A DNA stretch of 64,000 nucleotides, from positions 52,265,260 to 52,329,259 of the forward strand of contig CM055100.1 in the NCBI GenBank assembly GCA_029204225.1, written 5' to 3'. This DNA comes from Diphasiastrum complanatum (lineage: Eukaryota; Streptophyta; Lycopodiopsida; Lycopodiales; Lycopodiaceae). Under the pieces are notes generated by a model. That model worked only from the letters and a program-made list of their open reading frames with translations, had not been told where the DNA came from and ran no database searches. The translations under genes and the position numbers were made by a program. Shown piece after piece: positions 47,131-58,430 of this stretch; within the stretch, counting starts at the first letter, position 1, and the number at the start of each line of letters is the position of its first letter.

Positions 47131-48240
47131 CTTTTATGGTCAAAGAAAATACATGAATTCAGATGATTCGTGGTTTCTAAATTTTGGAGCTACTCAACAT
47201 ATGACCAATCATTGTTAGATTTTTCATTCCTATACGCCTTACAATACAAAGAAGTATGTTCATCTTGGTGACGATAGCACTCACACTATCAAATGTGAAG
47301 GTATTGTAAGATTAAGATTCCAGCATGATCAATTCAAACTATTGTCAAAAGTCTTGTATGTTCCTAAACTCTCTACAAATCTGTTATCAGGAAATAGAAT
47401 TACAGATTTAGGTCATAAGGTGGAGTTTGAGTCTGATCAATGTAGAATTATAGATAATAAGATCCTTGCACTCGGCAAGAGGCATGGATACTTATATAGA
47501 TTGGCACATTGTTATTCTGATTCTAGTCAAGTCTTGAAAACCTCTGTTCTTGTCAATAAACCATTACTATGGCATCATCGCTTAGGACACTTGAATTATG
47601 CATCTAGTTTGAACATGTCCAGACAATCCCTAACACTTGATCTCGACTATCCTTCTGGCAAAGTCGATCTCCATGTCTGCCATAGCTGCATTCTTGGAAA
47701 GCATATTAGGATTCCTTTTAGATCGAGTCATAGACATGCATCAAAAGGTCTGTTAGATGTTGTTCATTCAGATTTATGTGGACCTATGCAAACTCCATCA
47801 TTGTTAGATGCAAAGTATTTCATTACCTTTATTGACAAATTTTCCAGAAGAACAGTTGTTTACTTCATTAAGCAGAAATCAGAGGCTTTCATAAGTTCAG
47901 ACAATTCAAAGAGCATGCAGAAAATCAAACTGGTAAACGAATCAAAGCGGCAACGGGGGAGAATAAATCTCCACCGAATTCAAGGAGTATTGCTTTAACA
48001 ATGGCATTGAGCAACAATACATTACCTCCTATTTGCCTTAGTCAAATGGTATTGTTGAGAGAAAGAACAGAACCTTAGTCGAATCGGCAAAGTGCATGTT
48101 ATCACATGCATCACTTCTGAAGTCCTTCTAGGCTGAAGCTGTTTCAACATCAAATTATATTCAGAACAGATGTCCTACTAAAGGTCTCTCAGATAAAACA
48201 CCATTCGAAGTTTGGACAGGTACCAAACCTTTCTTCATGA
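47131..48240 (+). pseudogene. Copia protease and integrase of element F
   Basis: The protease region reads WFLNFGATQHM: the catalytic Asp is Asn. From 47342 a 218-codon frame holds LSKVLYVPKLSTNLLSGNRI, the HHCC site (LLWHHRLGHLNY, CHSCILGK) and the first core Asp in VVHSDLCGPM. A frameshift near 47890 breaks the core; the Glu-containing IVERKNRTLVES (about 48050) lies in another frame with a stop before it. Confidence 0.87.
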
Positions 48241-49440
48241 GATCATGAGAAATCTGCACATAAGCAGTACATCCAAAAACTTATAAGTTTGATAATTCAA
48301 GCTTACAAGTTGTTCAATCCCATCGAGTCGAAGATATTCACTAGTCGGGATGTCATCTTCATCGAAGATCAATTTATCGACCTCAAAGGAAAGGGCAAAG
48401 CCCATGTAGCCGACTTGTCTGACTCGTCCGACATATTGAACTTTGAGGTTCCTCAGTCGACTATTCTCATTGAAGGTCCAAGCTCATCTACTTTCGATGA
48501 ACAACATATCAATGGCGAATCCGAAGATAATGATGTTGCGGTTCAGCAACTACAATATGATGAAAATGATCAACTTCTTCTATTCCCCAAAAATTCATCA
48601 AGAACTAGCAGACCACCCATCAGGTATATCGATGAGTTTGCAGCCTACCTTGATCATGAGCTGACGACTGTCAAAGAGGCACTCAGTCAGCCCAATTCCG
48701 ATCTCTGAAAAGAAGCTATGGATAAAGAGTATTCATCTCTTATCAAGAACCAAGACATGAACGATTGTCGAATTACCTGCTAGCAGAAACGTAGTTGATT
48801 GCAAATGGATTTTCAAAGTCAAGTACAAAGCAAACGGAAGCATCGACATAAGAAAAGCCCAACTTGTTGCCAGAGAATTTCTCAAGTATACAACGTCAAT
48901 TACATTGAGACCTTCAGTCCAGTAGTCAAGCATTCTTCTATTCGACTTTTATTATCGTTTGCTGCTACGTCAGATTTGGAAATACATCAAATGGATGTAC
49001 ATACAACATATCTTAATGGAGTTATCGAAGAAGATATTTACATGGTGCAACCCGAAGGTTATATTATTGAAGGTGAACACAATCATGTGTGTAAACTCCA
49101 TAAAGCACTTTATGGCCTGAAGCAATCTACTTGAGCATAGTTTCAAAGGATCAATACTTTCCTTATTGATCACGACTACATACCAAGATCTTCAGATTCA
49201 AATGTTTATTTCAAGACAGTGCAACAGTCTTTTATCATTATCACTTTATACCTGGACGACACATTGCTTTTCGGCAACAATATCGATCTGATAAAAGAAG
49301 CGAAGACTATGCTATCTTCCAAATTTGACATGACCAATCTGGACGAAGCCCATTTTTGCCTAGGTATTCAAATCCATAGAGACAAAAATCAAAAGTTGAT
49401 CTACATTACTCAGCAGAGATACATCTACATATGTTAGTTA
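48241..49440 (+). pseudogene. Copia linker and RT of element F
   Basis: The linker (SRDVIFIEDQFIDLKGKGK) is followed by RT: CKWIFKVKYK in a separate frame, then YIETFSPVVKHSSIRLLL, IHQMDVHTTYLNGVIEEDIY, YGLKQS followed by a stop, and a catalytic site reading YLDD instead of YVDD (ITLYLDDTLLF, about 49248), then AHFCLGIQIHRD. Several nonsense codons. Confidence 0.87.
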
Positions 49441-50165
49441 GATACAATCTGGTTAATTGCAAGTTAGCTCTCTCACCAATGGAACTAGGTCTCAAATTAT
49501 CAAAGGACCACTGTCCTCAAACAATTCAAGAGAAGGAGCAGATGCGTGAGTATCTTTATCATTCGATAATAGGAGCAGATGTGTGAGTATCCTTATCATT
49601 CGATAATAGGATCTCTTATGTACGCAATGATCTGTACCAGGCCAGACATAGCTTTTGCAGTCAGCTCCCTAAGTCACCCTGGTATAACACATTGGAAGGC
49701 TCTTATCATAGTCATGAGATATCTTTGAGCTACCATGGACTTTTGCATTTGTTATGGAACAGTCGACAACGACAAACTCAATTTACTCAATGGTTACACA
49801 GATGCAAGTTGTGCAGGAGATGTAGACATCCAAAAATTCACTTCTGGATTTAAATTCTTTCTAGTCGCAGGCAATCTTCAATAGATCTATCTTCTACAGA
49901 ATTAGAGTATATCACAACATCACAAGCTACAAAGGAAGCAATTCGGTTGAGAAACTTACTCTCAGATATCAGTCTGAATCGATATGATCTAACATTATTA
50001 TTTTGTGATAATTGAAGTGCTATTGCCTTGTCAGCCAATCCTAGATTTCATTCTAGGAGTAAGCACATTGAACTCAAGTATCACTATGTCAGAAACAAAG
50101 TTCTCGACAAAGAGGCTAAATTGCAGTACTGTCGAACGCAAGATATGACAGCAGATATTATTTTA
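49441..50165 (+). pseudogene. Copia RNase H of element F
   Basis: Broken RNase H pieces in all three frames (FCDN, ALSANPRFHSRSKHIELKYHYVRNKVLDKE, CRTQDMTADI). A 37-bp tandem duplication (units starting 49538 and 49575) shifts the frame. It ends abruptly at an LTR fragment. Confidence 0.82.
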
Positions 50166-50266
50166 GCCGCTTAGGGATAGCTTAGAGTATGCGGCTTTGA
50201 TCCGCAAACTTGTTGTACTCATTTACATCTGTTTCGTTTTCATACTGAATCAATACTATCGCACCC
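50166..50266 (+). repeat. Internal piece of element F LTR
   Basis: About 100 bp matching 45725-45815 (GATAGCTTAGAGT…CGAATCAATACTATC). Both ends of this 3' LTR are missing. Confidence 0.8.
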
Positions 50267-50409
50267 ACATGGACTATCTTTTCTTCTCCATCTGGTTCAG
50301 CTAGATTATGATTGGTTGAGTACAAGATGGTCCATCATCAACTTCATACGTATTTGAAACACTTATTGGAAGACATCTATTGACCCACCCAATATTAGAT
50401 AGATACCCT

Positions 50410-50520
50410 CAAAATGCTTCCATCATAAAAAGTTTATTTCATAAACTTGATTGTCTAGTGTAGTGGAGACCGTTGAACATTTTTTTTAACTGCCATTGCT
50501 TTGGAAATGTTTTGATCGTT
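50410..50520 (+). pseudogene. LINE zinc-binding remnant, second copy
   Basis: Same remnant as at 41575, with GAGACCGTTGAACAT followed by a small deletion. Confidence 0.4.
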
Positions 50521-51381
50521 GGGTATGGGAAAGAAATGTCCTATTCAATGATTGTGAAGTGCTTATGAGTATTGTTGAAAGTTCTAGTCTTTTGGCTTGT
50601 GTGTGGTCCATCGTTAGAGGGCCAATGTAGAATTTGAGAAATGAGGTGGTGGTTGAAGGCCAGGCATATTTGCCTCTCCCAATGGTTTTGTAGCAAAAGG
50701 CACGACGATTTTTTGTTAGTACAATTTGAAGGAGACAACGTTAAACGTGACAGATGAAGTTTGTTGTTGGTCGTGAATCTACTTCAAGAATCAATGTAAG
50801 GAATACCCAGTTGGTTGTTTCTCTCTACTTAATGACTTGATGTAGAAAGACTTGTTAACTTTAAGTTGAAGCTAATATAGAAGGATTTTTAAATTTAAAT
50901 TAAATTTTTTTTTAATGCACTTTGTTAGAGGATTCAAGTATGTCGTTAAGACAATGTTACTATTAGAGTCTTTAGTAATTTACGATGAGGTATTGGTATG
51001 TAGAAGTTAATATTCTATGAAACAAAATTATCATATATTATGGAAATTGTATTGATTCAAGAGAAAAGAAACTACTAAATTCAAATGGTAGGAATAAATA
51101 TGCTGAAACTATTGTCATCATCTTTTCAACCACAAGCTCTAGTATTGCATGCCAGTCGTCCTAATTCTCTTAAGATTCTTAGTAAGTGAGAATAGAAATG
51201 TGATGAAACATCATAAAACAATTATATTTCAAACAATGGTCATTGTATTATATCAGCATTTCGTGTGATTGAAAAGCTCCTCTAGCATAATATCCCACAA
51301 TAAGTGGCATGCTGGTGAAGACTTATTATTCTTTACTTGAGGTTAAGGGTTTCGACTTGATTAATAAACGAAAACTAGAAC

Positions 51382-51758
<377 letters not shown>

Positions 51759-52559
51759 TTGTTAAAACCAAGAGAATAAAAGATAAAACTAGAAATCATT
51801 AATGCTATTTATGCATCTGTGATTAGAAGTCAAATTCACGCATTGTAAATATCTATAAGAATGGAAAAGGGTCAAGAAAATGAACTTATAAGTTAGCTTA
51901 GAGGCAAGCATGGTTAGAATCTGCTATAAACTTCAATGCTTTGTAATGTGTTGGATAGCAACCTTGCAGTGGAAGTTTGAATTATTGCATGTGTTGGAAT
52001 TCTATCTTTGATGGAAATTGATAGTAATGAGGATCAATTGTAAATACATGTGTATAATATTTTCTTACATTTTGCAGTTTTACACACAAGTTTGAATAAT
52101 CTACAAAATTACATTGAAGCTCACACAGTTCTAACAATTTTCAAATTTGGAAAATTGTAGAACAAAATTCGAAGGTATGAATACTCAAATAATGTGACAA
52201 AACGTGAAACATTATCCACATCAACTCCAAGGACATTTGGAGGAAATCTCAAGAGCCACCTAGCAAATGCCATGCGGATAACGGCACATTCTATCTAGGG
52301 TTGCACTAGCTACTATAAAAGGATAGATTTAGTGTACAGATTTAAGTTATGAAAATTTTTAGGTGTTCATATTTCATTCTTCTCTTTGAGTTGGTTTTGT
52401 AGTTCCATTGATAAATTTAGACAATTTGTAATAAGCTATCATGATTACAGTATGTGTATGGGTGATTTATATAGCAAATAAAGTGAAACTATATGCTTAG
52501 TTTATCAAAGTAAGATAGTGATAGTACCACATCTTTGTTATTTAAATTTTCAATGAACA

Positions 52560-53280
52560 GATTATTTGTGCCTACATTTATAGTATTCAAATCTTTTGTT
52601 GTTACAATTTTTTGCATTCTATTTGTACCAGTTGATCCACAGCTCAACCACATCCGAAAGTTCTAGAGGAAAAGGAAATCAAAATGTTAATGTTCTACAT
52701 GTGAATTAGAGCAATTTCATGATGGTAGGATGCATCCTTGTTCTAGGAACTTGGGAGGAAGATGTTGTTCTTAAGAACTTTTATATTAATAGATTGATCC
52801 TCATGTACAATGATCTTATGGACTATATGATAAGTGACATAATTTAACTTATGTGTTAAGAAAATTGCTGATTTATTGCGCAAGGTACCTCTGTTTCATC
52901 TAAAGTTGGTGCGTGGCATTTCATCTATGGATTGTTGGTTGACTATCACAAATAATCCACATGCAACATTTTACAAACTCTTGAGGGTGTCATTCAAGTG
53001 GTGGATGTATATGATAAATCTATAGCGGCCTGAAGAAAAACTTGAGCTATTAGCCTTTCTAAGGGGAAAAGAGCAAGAAGATGTTCAGAAAAAAAATATT
53101 TATGAGTTAGATGAAGTGTGACCATTATTTTTTTAAAGAAACCCAAGAGCATTGGAAAGGATAGATCTTCTTCGAAGAACAAAAAAGCACAATTGAAGGA
53201 TTCTAAGCACAAAGTTTGTTTCAACTACAAGAAACTGGAATACATTATATCTTACATATGATCCTGGTTTTTGTGGCTTC
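52560..53280 (+). pseudogene. Possible Ty3/gypsy gag remnant
   Basis: Weakly open plus frames with a Lys-rich end. Near 53206-53262 a segment KVCFNYKKLEYIISYI resembles a CCHC knuckle in which later Cys and His positions are Tyr. Tentative; supported by the gypsy protease and RNase H fragments further right. Confidence 0.35.
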
Positions 53281-53349
53281 AATAGATTTAGCATCGTTTT
53301 TTTTTTTCATATCATTGAACACTACTCTCATCATGCAATAAAAGTTTGT

Positions 53350-53762
53350 AGGTGGGTGTTTTTTTGGGAGAGATTTATGAAAGTTTTGAAAGATTTTGTG
53401 CATAAGAAGACAAGGCCAGAGGGAAGCATGGCCGAGGGGTGGGTAGTGTAAGAATCTCTGATTTATGTCACTTAATTTTTGCCTCAAATATATTCGTCTA
53501 CTCGATGACTATGGAATGATGCGGAAAACAATGAGGTAAAAGGCAAAAAACCCCAAGGTGTAGATGCTCCTAAGAAAATGATAACTTTTTTTAGAGAAAT
53601 TTTTTCTCCTTTCATGCTCTATAATTCTGGAGTGATGGATAAGTGGTTGGAATTATACAAACAAGAGAAGAAAACGAGAGCGTTGGCTAGAAGTAGACAC
53701 CAACATAATAGGCATAGGGTTCAAGCTGTACCTTCACATGATGTTCCAATCAATGCACCATA
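53350..53762 (+). pseudogene. CACTA (En/Spm) DUF4218-like fragment
   Basis: The plus strand reads RWVFFWERFMKVLKDFVHKK, then TRPEGSMAEGWVV-stop-ESLIYVT, matching the hallmark RW…ERF…LK…V…RPEGSIAEGY…EE pattern of the DUF4218 domain of CACTA transposase-like proteins. A 61-codon tail (MITFFREIFSPFMLYNSG) follows to a stop at 53762. Two stops show decay. Confidence 0.65.
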
Positions 53763-54190
53763 GATTGGATGGTTGACACGCTCCAACAAGCAAGATCAAA
53801 TGGACAAGTCATATTTGACATGTGTGATTGGAATGTTTGTCTATTACTTTTCTTTTAGTAAAATACAATGTACTTGTACGATTATTGTCTTAATTATAAT
53901 TAACATATAGTAGCATCGAAACTATAGTGCAATGTGGACATATGGTTGTCATCATTGCGTTGAATGAGTTGATATGAAATGACGAACTTATGATTGTGGT
54001 GTGATGCATCTTTCCATCAAGAAAGTCGAAGTAGTGCATGAGACCAAAGTCCAATTTCTGAAGAGCTTGAGTATGTAGGAACTGTTCAAGATATATATGA
54101 GGTGTGTTTCGGTGTGAATACATTATATAAGATTAGAAAATTTAGGGCTCATTACATTCAAAGCATAGAATCTTATATTACTAATATGCT

Positions 54191-54272
<82 letters not shown>

Positions 54273-54861
54273 AAGAAGTGGTATGCAAGGCATTTTGGTG
54301 ATCTATCTACTCTTGGGATCTCGTCTACTCTCATGTTCATGTGGAATAGATATTATCTCTATTTTATGCATGATGCTGATCATGTTATCTCTTCATTGGT
54401 TTGTGTACTTGATGGAGAACACATTATCTTAGAATTTCATGATATTTTAGGGACAAAGATCTCTTTGGATGTTATCATTGCTTTTTTATGATAGAAAATT
54501 GGAGAAATAATTTTGTATTTGTGGACTAGCTATTTTTGCATACATTGTTTTGAAGGTCATAAGAAGCATGGAAATCATGGGATGCTTCCAAGTAAGATCT
54601 CCATAAATGGTATGTTTATGACACTTGGACATGAATTTTCATCAAAGAAGTCTTATCTTGGTTGTGGTACGTATGGATGATGATTTTTTTTTTTTGGCCA
54701 AGTTGACTTTGATGTGAGAAGATAGTCCAACTTGGCAAATATGAGACCAAAATCCAACGTGAATTCTTATATTGTGCGGGATTCAAAGAGTCGAAATGAA
54801 GTTCTCAACATAGGGGACATGTGGGAAAGTGAGCAACACAATATCACCTTACCGATTTAAC
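53763..54861. other. Unassigned, with an AC tract
   Basis: No motif recognised apart from the microsatellite at 54194; probably transposon debris between CACTA and gypsy pieces. Confidence 0.45.
54194..54271. repeat. AC microsatellite
   Basis: An uninterrupted (AC)n run of about 39 units. Confidence 0.98.
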
Positions 54862-55230
54862 ATAAGCAATTTGATCGAGAGGCAGCCGTAATAGATGGAG
54901 GATTTGGAGTCAATCTGCTTTCTACCAAATTATCTGCCAAGTGGGGTCTTACGAAATTGAAACCTGCAACATATGTAATCAAGTTGATAGATCAGTCAAG
55001 TATCAGGCCTAAAGAAATGATGGAAAATATACCATTCAAAATTGCTAGTGTACAATTTGTCATTGCTTTTGTAGTAATGGACTTACGAGAAGCACCATCA
55101 GTCTACCGGGTTTTATTGGGACATCCTTTGTTACGAGTTGCACAAGTAGCTCATAATTAGAGAACGGGCAAAATTACTTTTGAGAATTGTGAACAAGATG
55201 TTCTAGTTGATCCACTAGATGTTCTAGTTC
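54862..55230 (+). pseudogene. Ty3/gypsy aspartic protease remnant
   Basis: The plus strand reads AAVIDGGFGVNLLSTKLSAK, resembling a retroviral-type protease start in which the usual D-S/T-G is D-G-G, then a beta-rich segment ending YRVLLGHPLLRVAQVAHN, matching the L-G-R-P-F-L-R end of gypsy proteases. Stop at about 55158. The RT between here and RNase H is deleted. Confidence 0.65.
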
Positions 55231-55540
55231 ATCCACTAACCTAGATAATCAAACCAGCTCTTCAGAAAGGCGATAATAATGCTTGTGTAATAGATCATAC
55301 CATTGATCAAACTAATAAGTCGTTAAGAGTTCATTACAATTCTCAAACTAATAATATCAACTGGAACCAAGAATTAGCAACTAATAATTGTACAGTTGGA
55401 TATATGTGTCGACATGATGACAGATCGAAAGTGAGTGTCATTCCAATGAATGATCAAACTCTTGATACTGCCATTACATATTCTATTAATATGATGAATG
55501 TGGCTTGATTTTCAATATATCAAGAGCATGAAATTGGACT

Positions 55541-56155
55541 ATTGAATTTCATGTGCACATTGATGCTTCCAAATATGCTATTGGATCAGTCTTAACACAA
55601 CTTGAGGAATACAAAAAAAGATTTTCCAATCAGATTTGCCAACCGTCAGTTGAATGATACTAAAGTAAATTATTCCACAATGGAACATGAAGTTTTAGCA
55701 ATGATTTTTCGATTAAGAAATATTGTCATTATTTGATGGGAAGACATTTCGCTTTTTATAGAGATAATCAACCGTTAATGTATTTGGTGAACAAGACATG
55801 CAATATTGGATGTATTGCAAGATAATTACTTTTATTATTAGAATTTGATTTTTGTGTTGTGGTTCAAAAGAAAAAACAACACTATATTGCATATCATGTG
55901 TCAAGGGTATAGTTAGCACCGGTTAATACTGAAGTGGAAGATGAGCTACCTGATGTGGCATTATTTTATGTGGAAGCGGTGTTTGAGCAGCTGATATTGT
56001 GGAGTATTCGATGCATGGTCACCCTAATGAGTCATTGACAAAAATTCAACGACGAAGATTAATTGTGAAGGCACAACCGTATCAGTTGATCACGGGACTG
56101 TTGTATCAAAGAGGATCTGAAGATATTCTTCGACGATGTATTTTGTGACATATAT
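55541..56155 (+). pseudogene. Ty3/gypsy RNase H and integrase N-terminus
   Basis: The plus strand reads FHVHIDASKYAIGSVLTQ, YSTMEHEVLAM, the frameshifted FYRDNQPLMYLVNK, LLLLEFDFCVVVQKKKQHYIA and HVSRV, the conserved gypsy RNase H order. A linker rich in Asp/Glu leads to the integrase start (KIQRRRLIVKAQPYQLITG, DILRRCIL), ending near 56150. Several frameshifts. Confidence 0.78.
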
Positions 56156-56159
56156 ATAG

Positions 56160-56500
56160 TTTATGCATATCACAAGATTCAAATTCATTAGCCAATAGAT
56201 CTTGCAACTCATCTTCACTTAGATGAATTTCATCATCACAATAGTAATCGAACTCTCTCTCGAAATGTTGTTTGTGTCAGAATCATCCGGTTCATTTATA
56301 GTATTTTCAACATTTAAGAAACTTGGAGGTATTTATATATCCTCATCAAGTATGTTTGTGTTGTAATATTCAAGTCCCCCATTTCATTCTCAACATAAGC
56401 ATTTTCAAATACATGTCTTGTGCATGGCTTAACTTGAACAACATACCACCATTTGTTGTTTAGTCGATCCGGTTGAAAAAATACGTGCACATTTAAATGT
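56160..56500 (-). pseudogene. CACTA DUF4216-like fragment
   Basis: The minus strand reads NVHVFFQPDRLNNKWWYVVQ with VKPCTRHVFE and an acidic tail, resembling the (Q)VFYV-DP—W-VV pattern of the DUF4216 domain next to CACTA transposases. It lies opposite in orientation to the DUF4218-like piece at 53350. Several stops. Confidence 0.5.
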
Positions 56501-57492
56501 TAAGTTAAAGAAGTTGTTATCATTATGGAACTATAGTCCACAAGAGTTAGTTGTAACGAAATAGTGTAATACTTAATGTATTGACTATGATTGAGAAAGT
56601 AGGATGAATTTGGAAGGTTTTAGAAGTAGGGTTAAGCCCTAAATCTCCACCATCCATCAGATCAATGGTCTGGGTTGACTAGCTTGACAATGATCACATA
56701 GTCTTATGAAATATGTATGCAAAACAATACAAGAATGTCATTTGGACCACCTTGGCCCCCTCTACATGATTTCCACACATGTGGACTTCACTTTGGCCCT
56801 TGGTCAAAGTATTTTAATTTTTCATACTTAGGCCTGAAAATGATATATGTCAATTTGGACTATTTTTTCACATACAATATCCAATATAGACATCACTATA
56901 ACAACTCTTGCATGAGGCAATACCCTAATCAAATAGGAACCAAGGCCTAGTTTGGACTAAGAACTACCTTACGATATAGTTCACCAACTGTTAAACCTTT
57001 AGGGACACAACATGAAGGGCCTTGTGGAGAGACCAACGTGGAAGGGTCTTAGACCATGATCTTTCCCGCAAGTAATGCCAAGTGTTCATTTTATCTTTGT
57101 AATTTGGAGCCAGCTTCAAAAACTTCGTCATGTATGTACTTCCCAACACTTTACAATTTCCACCAAAACTCTCATGTGAAGAGTCAATGAGTAACTACTA
57201 CTTGAGCATAGAACATTTTTGTAAAATGTAGACAATGTATGACTGGCTACCACATAGCACTTGCACCTTCTTGCTATTGACAATCTGTCTACATGAACAT
57301 TTTGCTAGCTTTAAAAAGAAATTGCTATGAAAAAGAAAACATGGGCCATCCACATGAATGTTTTGCCATTTCAAGGAAAAAAAGTAGTTGAGAAAAAGAA
57401 TTGCACACTTATGGCATTGTGTAAGGAAAGGCCTATTCCCTTCATGCCTTCCACCCCAGTACACATGTAGCACCCTTGGACTTCCGTTCTCA
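56501..57492. other. Unassigned, with an inverted LTR-end sequence
   Basis: No gene. TTTAGGGACACAACA near 56998-57012 is the inverse complement of the LTR start at 58011 (TGTTGTGTCCCTAAA), so an inverted LTR remnant may lie to its left. Confidence 0.4.
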
Positions 57493-57850
57493 TGTTATGT
57501 CCTTGGAAGTGTATAGTTGTTGGCCTATATTGTAAGATAGCTCTTAGTATGAAATATGCCTTAATCCTTTTTTGACTAAGGTGACTGCCTCATGCTACAT
57601 TGGGTACTGTAGTTATGCGTGGAAGGGAATGATCTTGAGAGAAGAATTTGCATGTCTTATGGGGACTGGGGTTTGGGATAGTATATCTACACCCTCCCTT
57701 TAGGACTATTGTGTTGTATTGACGATCTATTGATTGCTTCTACACTCTAGCTATTGTAGTATCTTTTGATTGATACTGCCTTGGGGTTATGTTGGATCTT
57801 GCCATTGCCCTTTTATTTGTAATTTCTTCTTCAAGTGATTTTGGGAGTCA
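57493..57850 (+). repeat. LTR copy 1 of a collapsed gypsy element
   Basis: Starts TGTTATGTCCTTGGAAGTGTATAGTTG and aligns along its length with 58011-58425, for example GATCTATTGATTGCTTCTA and TCTTCAAGTGAT. Right end truncated where chromodomain-like sequence begins. Confidence 0.7.
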
Positions 57851-57859
57851 TTACATATT

Positions 57860-57997
57860 TTAAATACCCATCAAAATTGCTTGGTAACCGAACTTTTGCT
57901 TCATTGGAAATGGCATTCTAGTGATGATGATTCTTGGGAGCAGGCTCATTTTAAGAATTAATTTTTTCATATTTTATTCTAACGCCATAATCTAAAC
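57860..57997 (+). pseudogene. Chromovirus integrase end with chromodomain-like motif
   Basis: One plus frame reads ELLLHWKWHSSDDDSWEQAHF, then a stop, then RHNLNKEGRM, matching the (Y)LVKWKG-P…ATWE chromodomain core and the typical last residues of chromovirus pol. It directly precedes a polypurine tract and LTR. Confidence 0.6.
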
Positions 57998-58010
57998 AAG
58001 GAGGGAAGAA
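57998..58010 (+). other. Polypurine tract
   Basis: AAGGAGGGAAGAA immediately before TGTTGTGTCC. Confidence 0.6.
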
Positions 58011-58430
58011 TGTTGTGTCCCTAAAAGTGTATAGTTGATATTAGGCCTGGCTTATATCTTAAGGTAGCCCTTCGTTCAAAATAGGTGGTAATCCCTATTT
58101 GATTGAGGTATTGCCTTAGCCAAGAGTCTTTGTGGATGATGTCTATAAGTGGGTATCAAAGCTATGCATGGAAGGAAATTATCTTGAAAGGAAAATTTGC
58201 ATGTCTTATGGGAGCTAGGGTTTGAGAAAATATATCTCTCCTTTCAAGACCATTGTGTTGTATCGATGATCTATTGATTGCTTCTATGCTCTAGCTATCA
58301 TAGTACTTAATGATAGAAATTGGCTTGGGGCTTTTTAACCATTTGATAGGTGTTAGTTGTGTGGATCTTGTCACAATCCGTGCTTGTCTATGTGTTGTTT
58401 CCTCTTCAAGTGATATCAAGAGATGTTAAG
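58011..58430 (+). repeat. 3' LTR of the collapsed gypsy element
   Basis: Starts TGTTGTGTCCCTAAAAGTG after the polypurine tract and aligns with 57493-57850 with many substitutions. The right end is not sharply defined. Confidence 0.65.
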
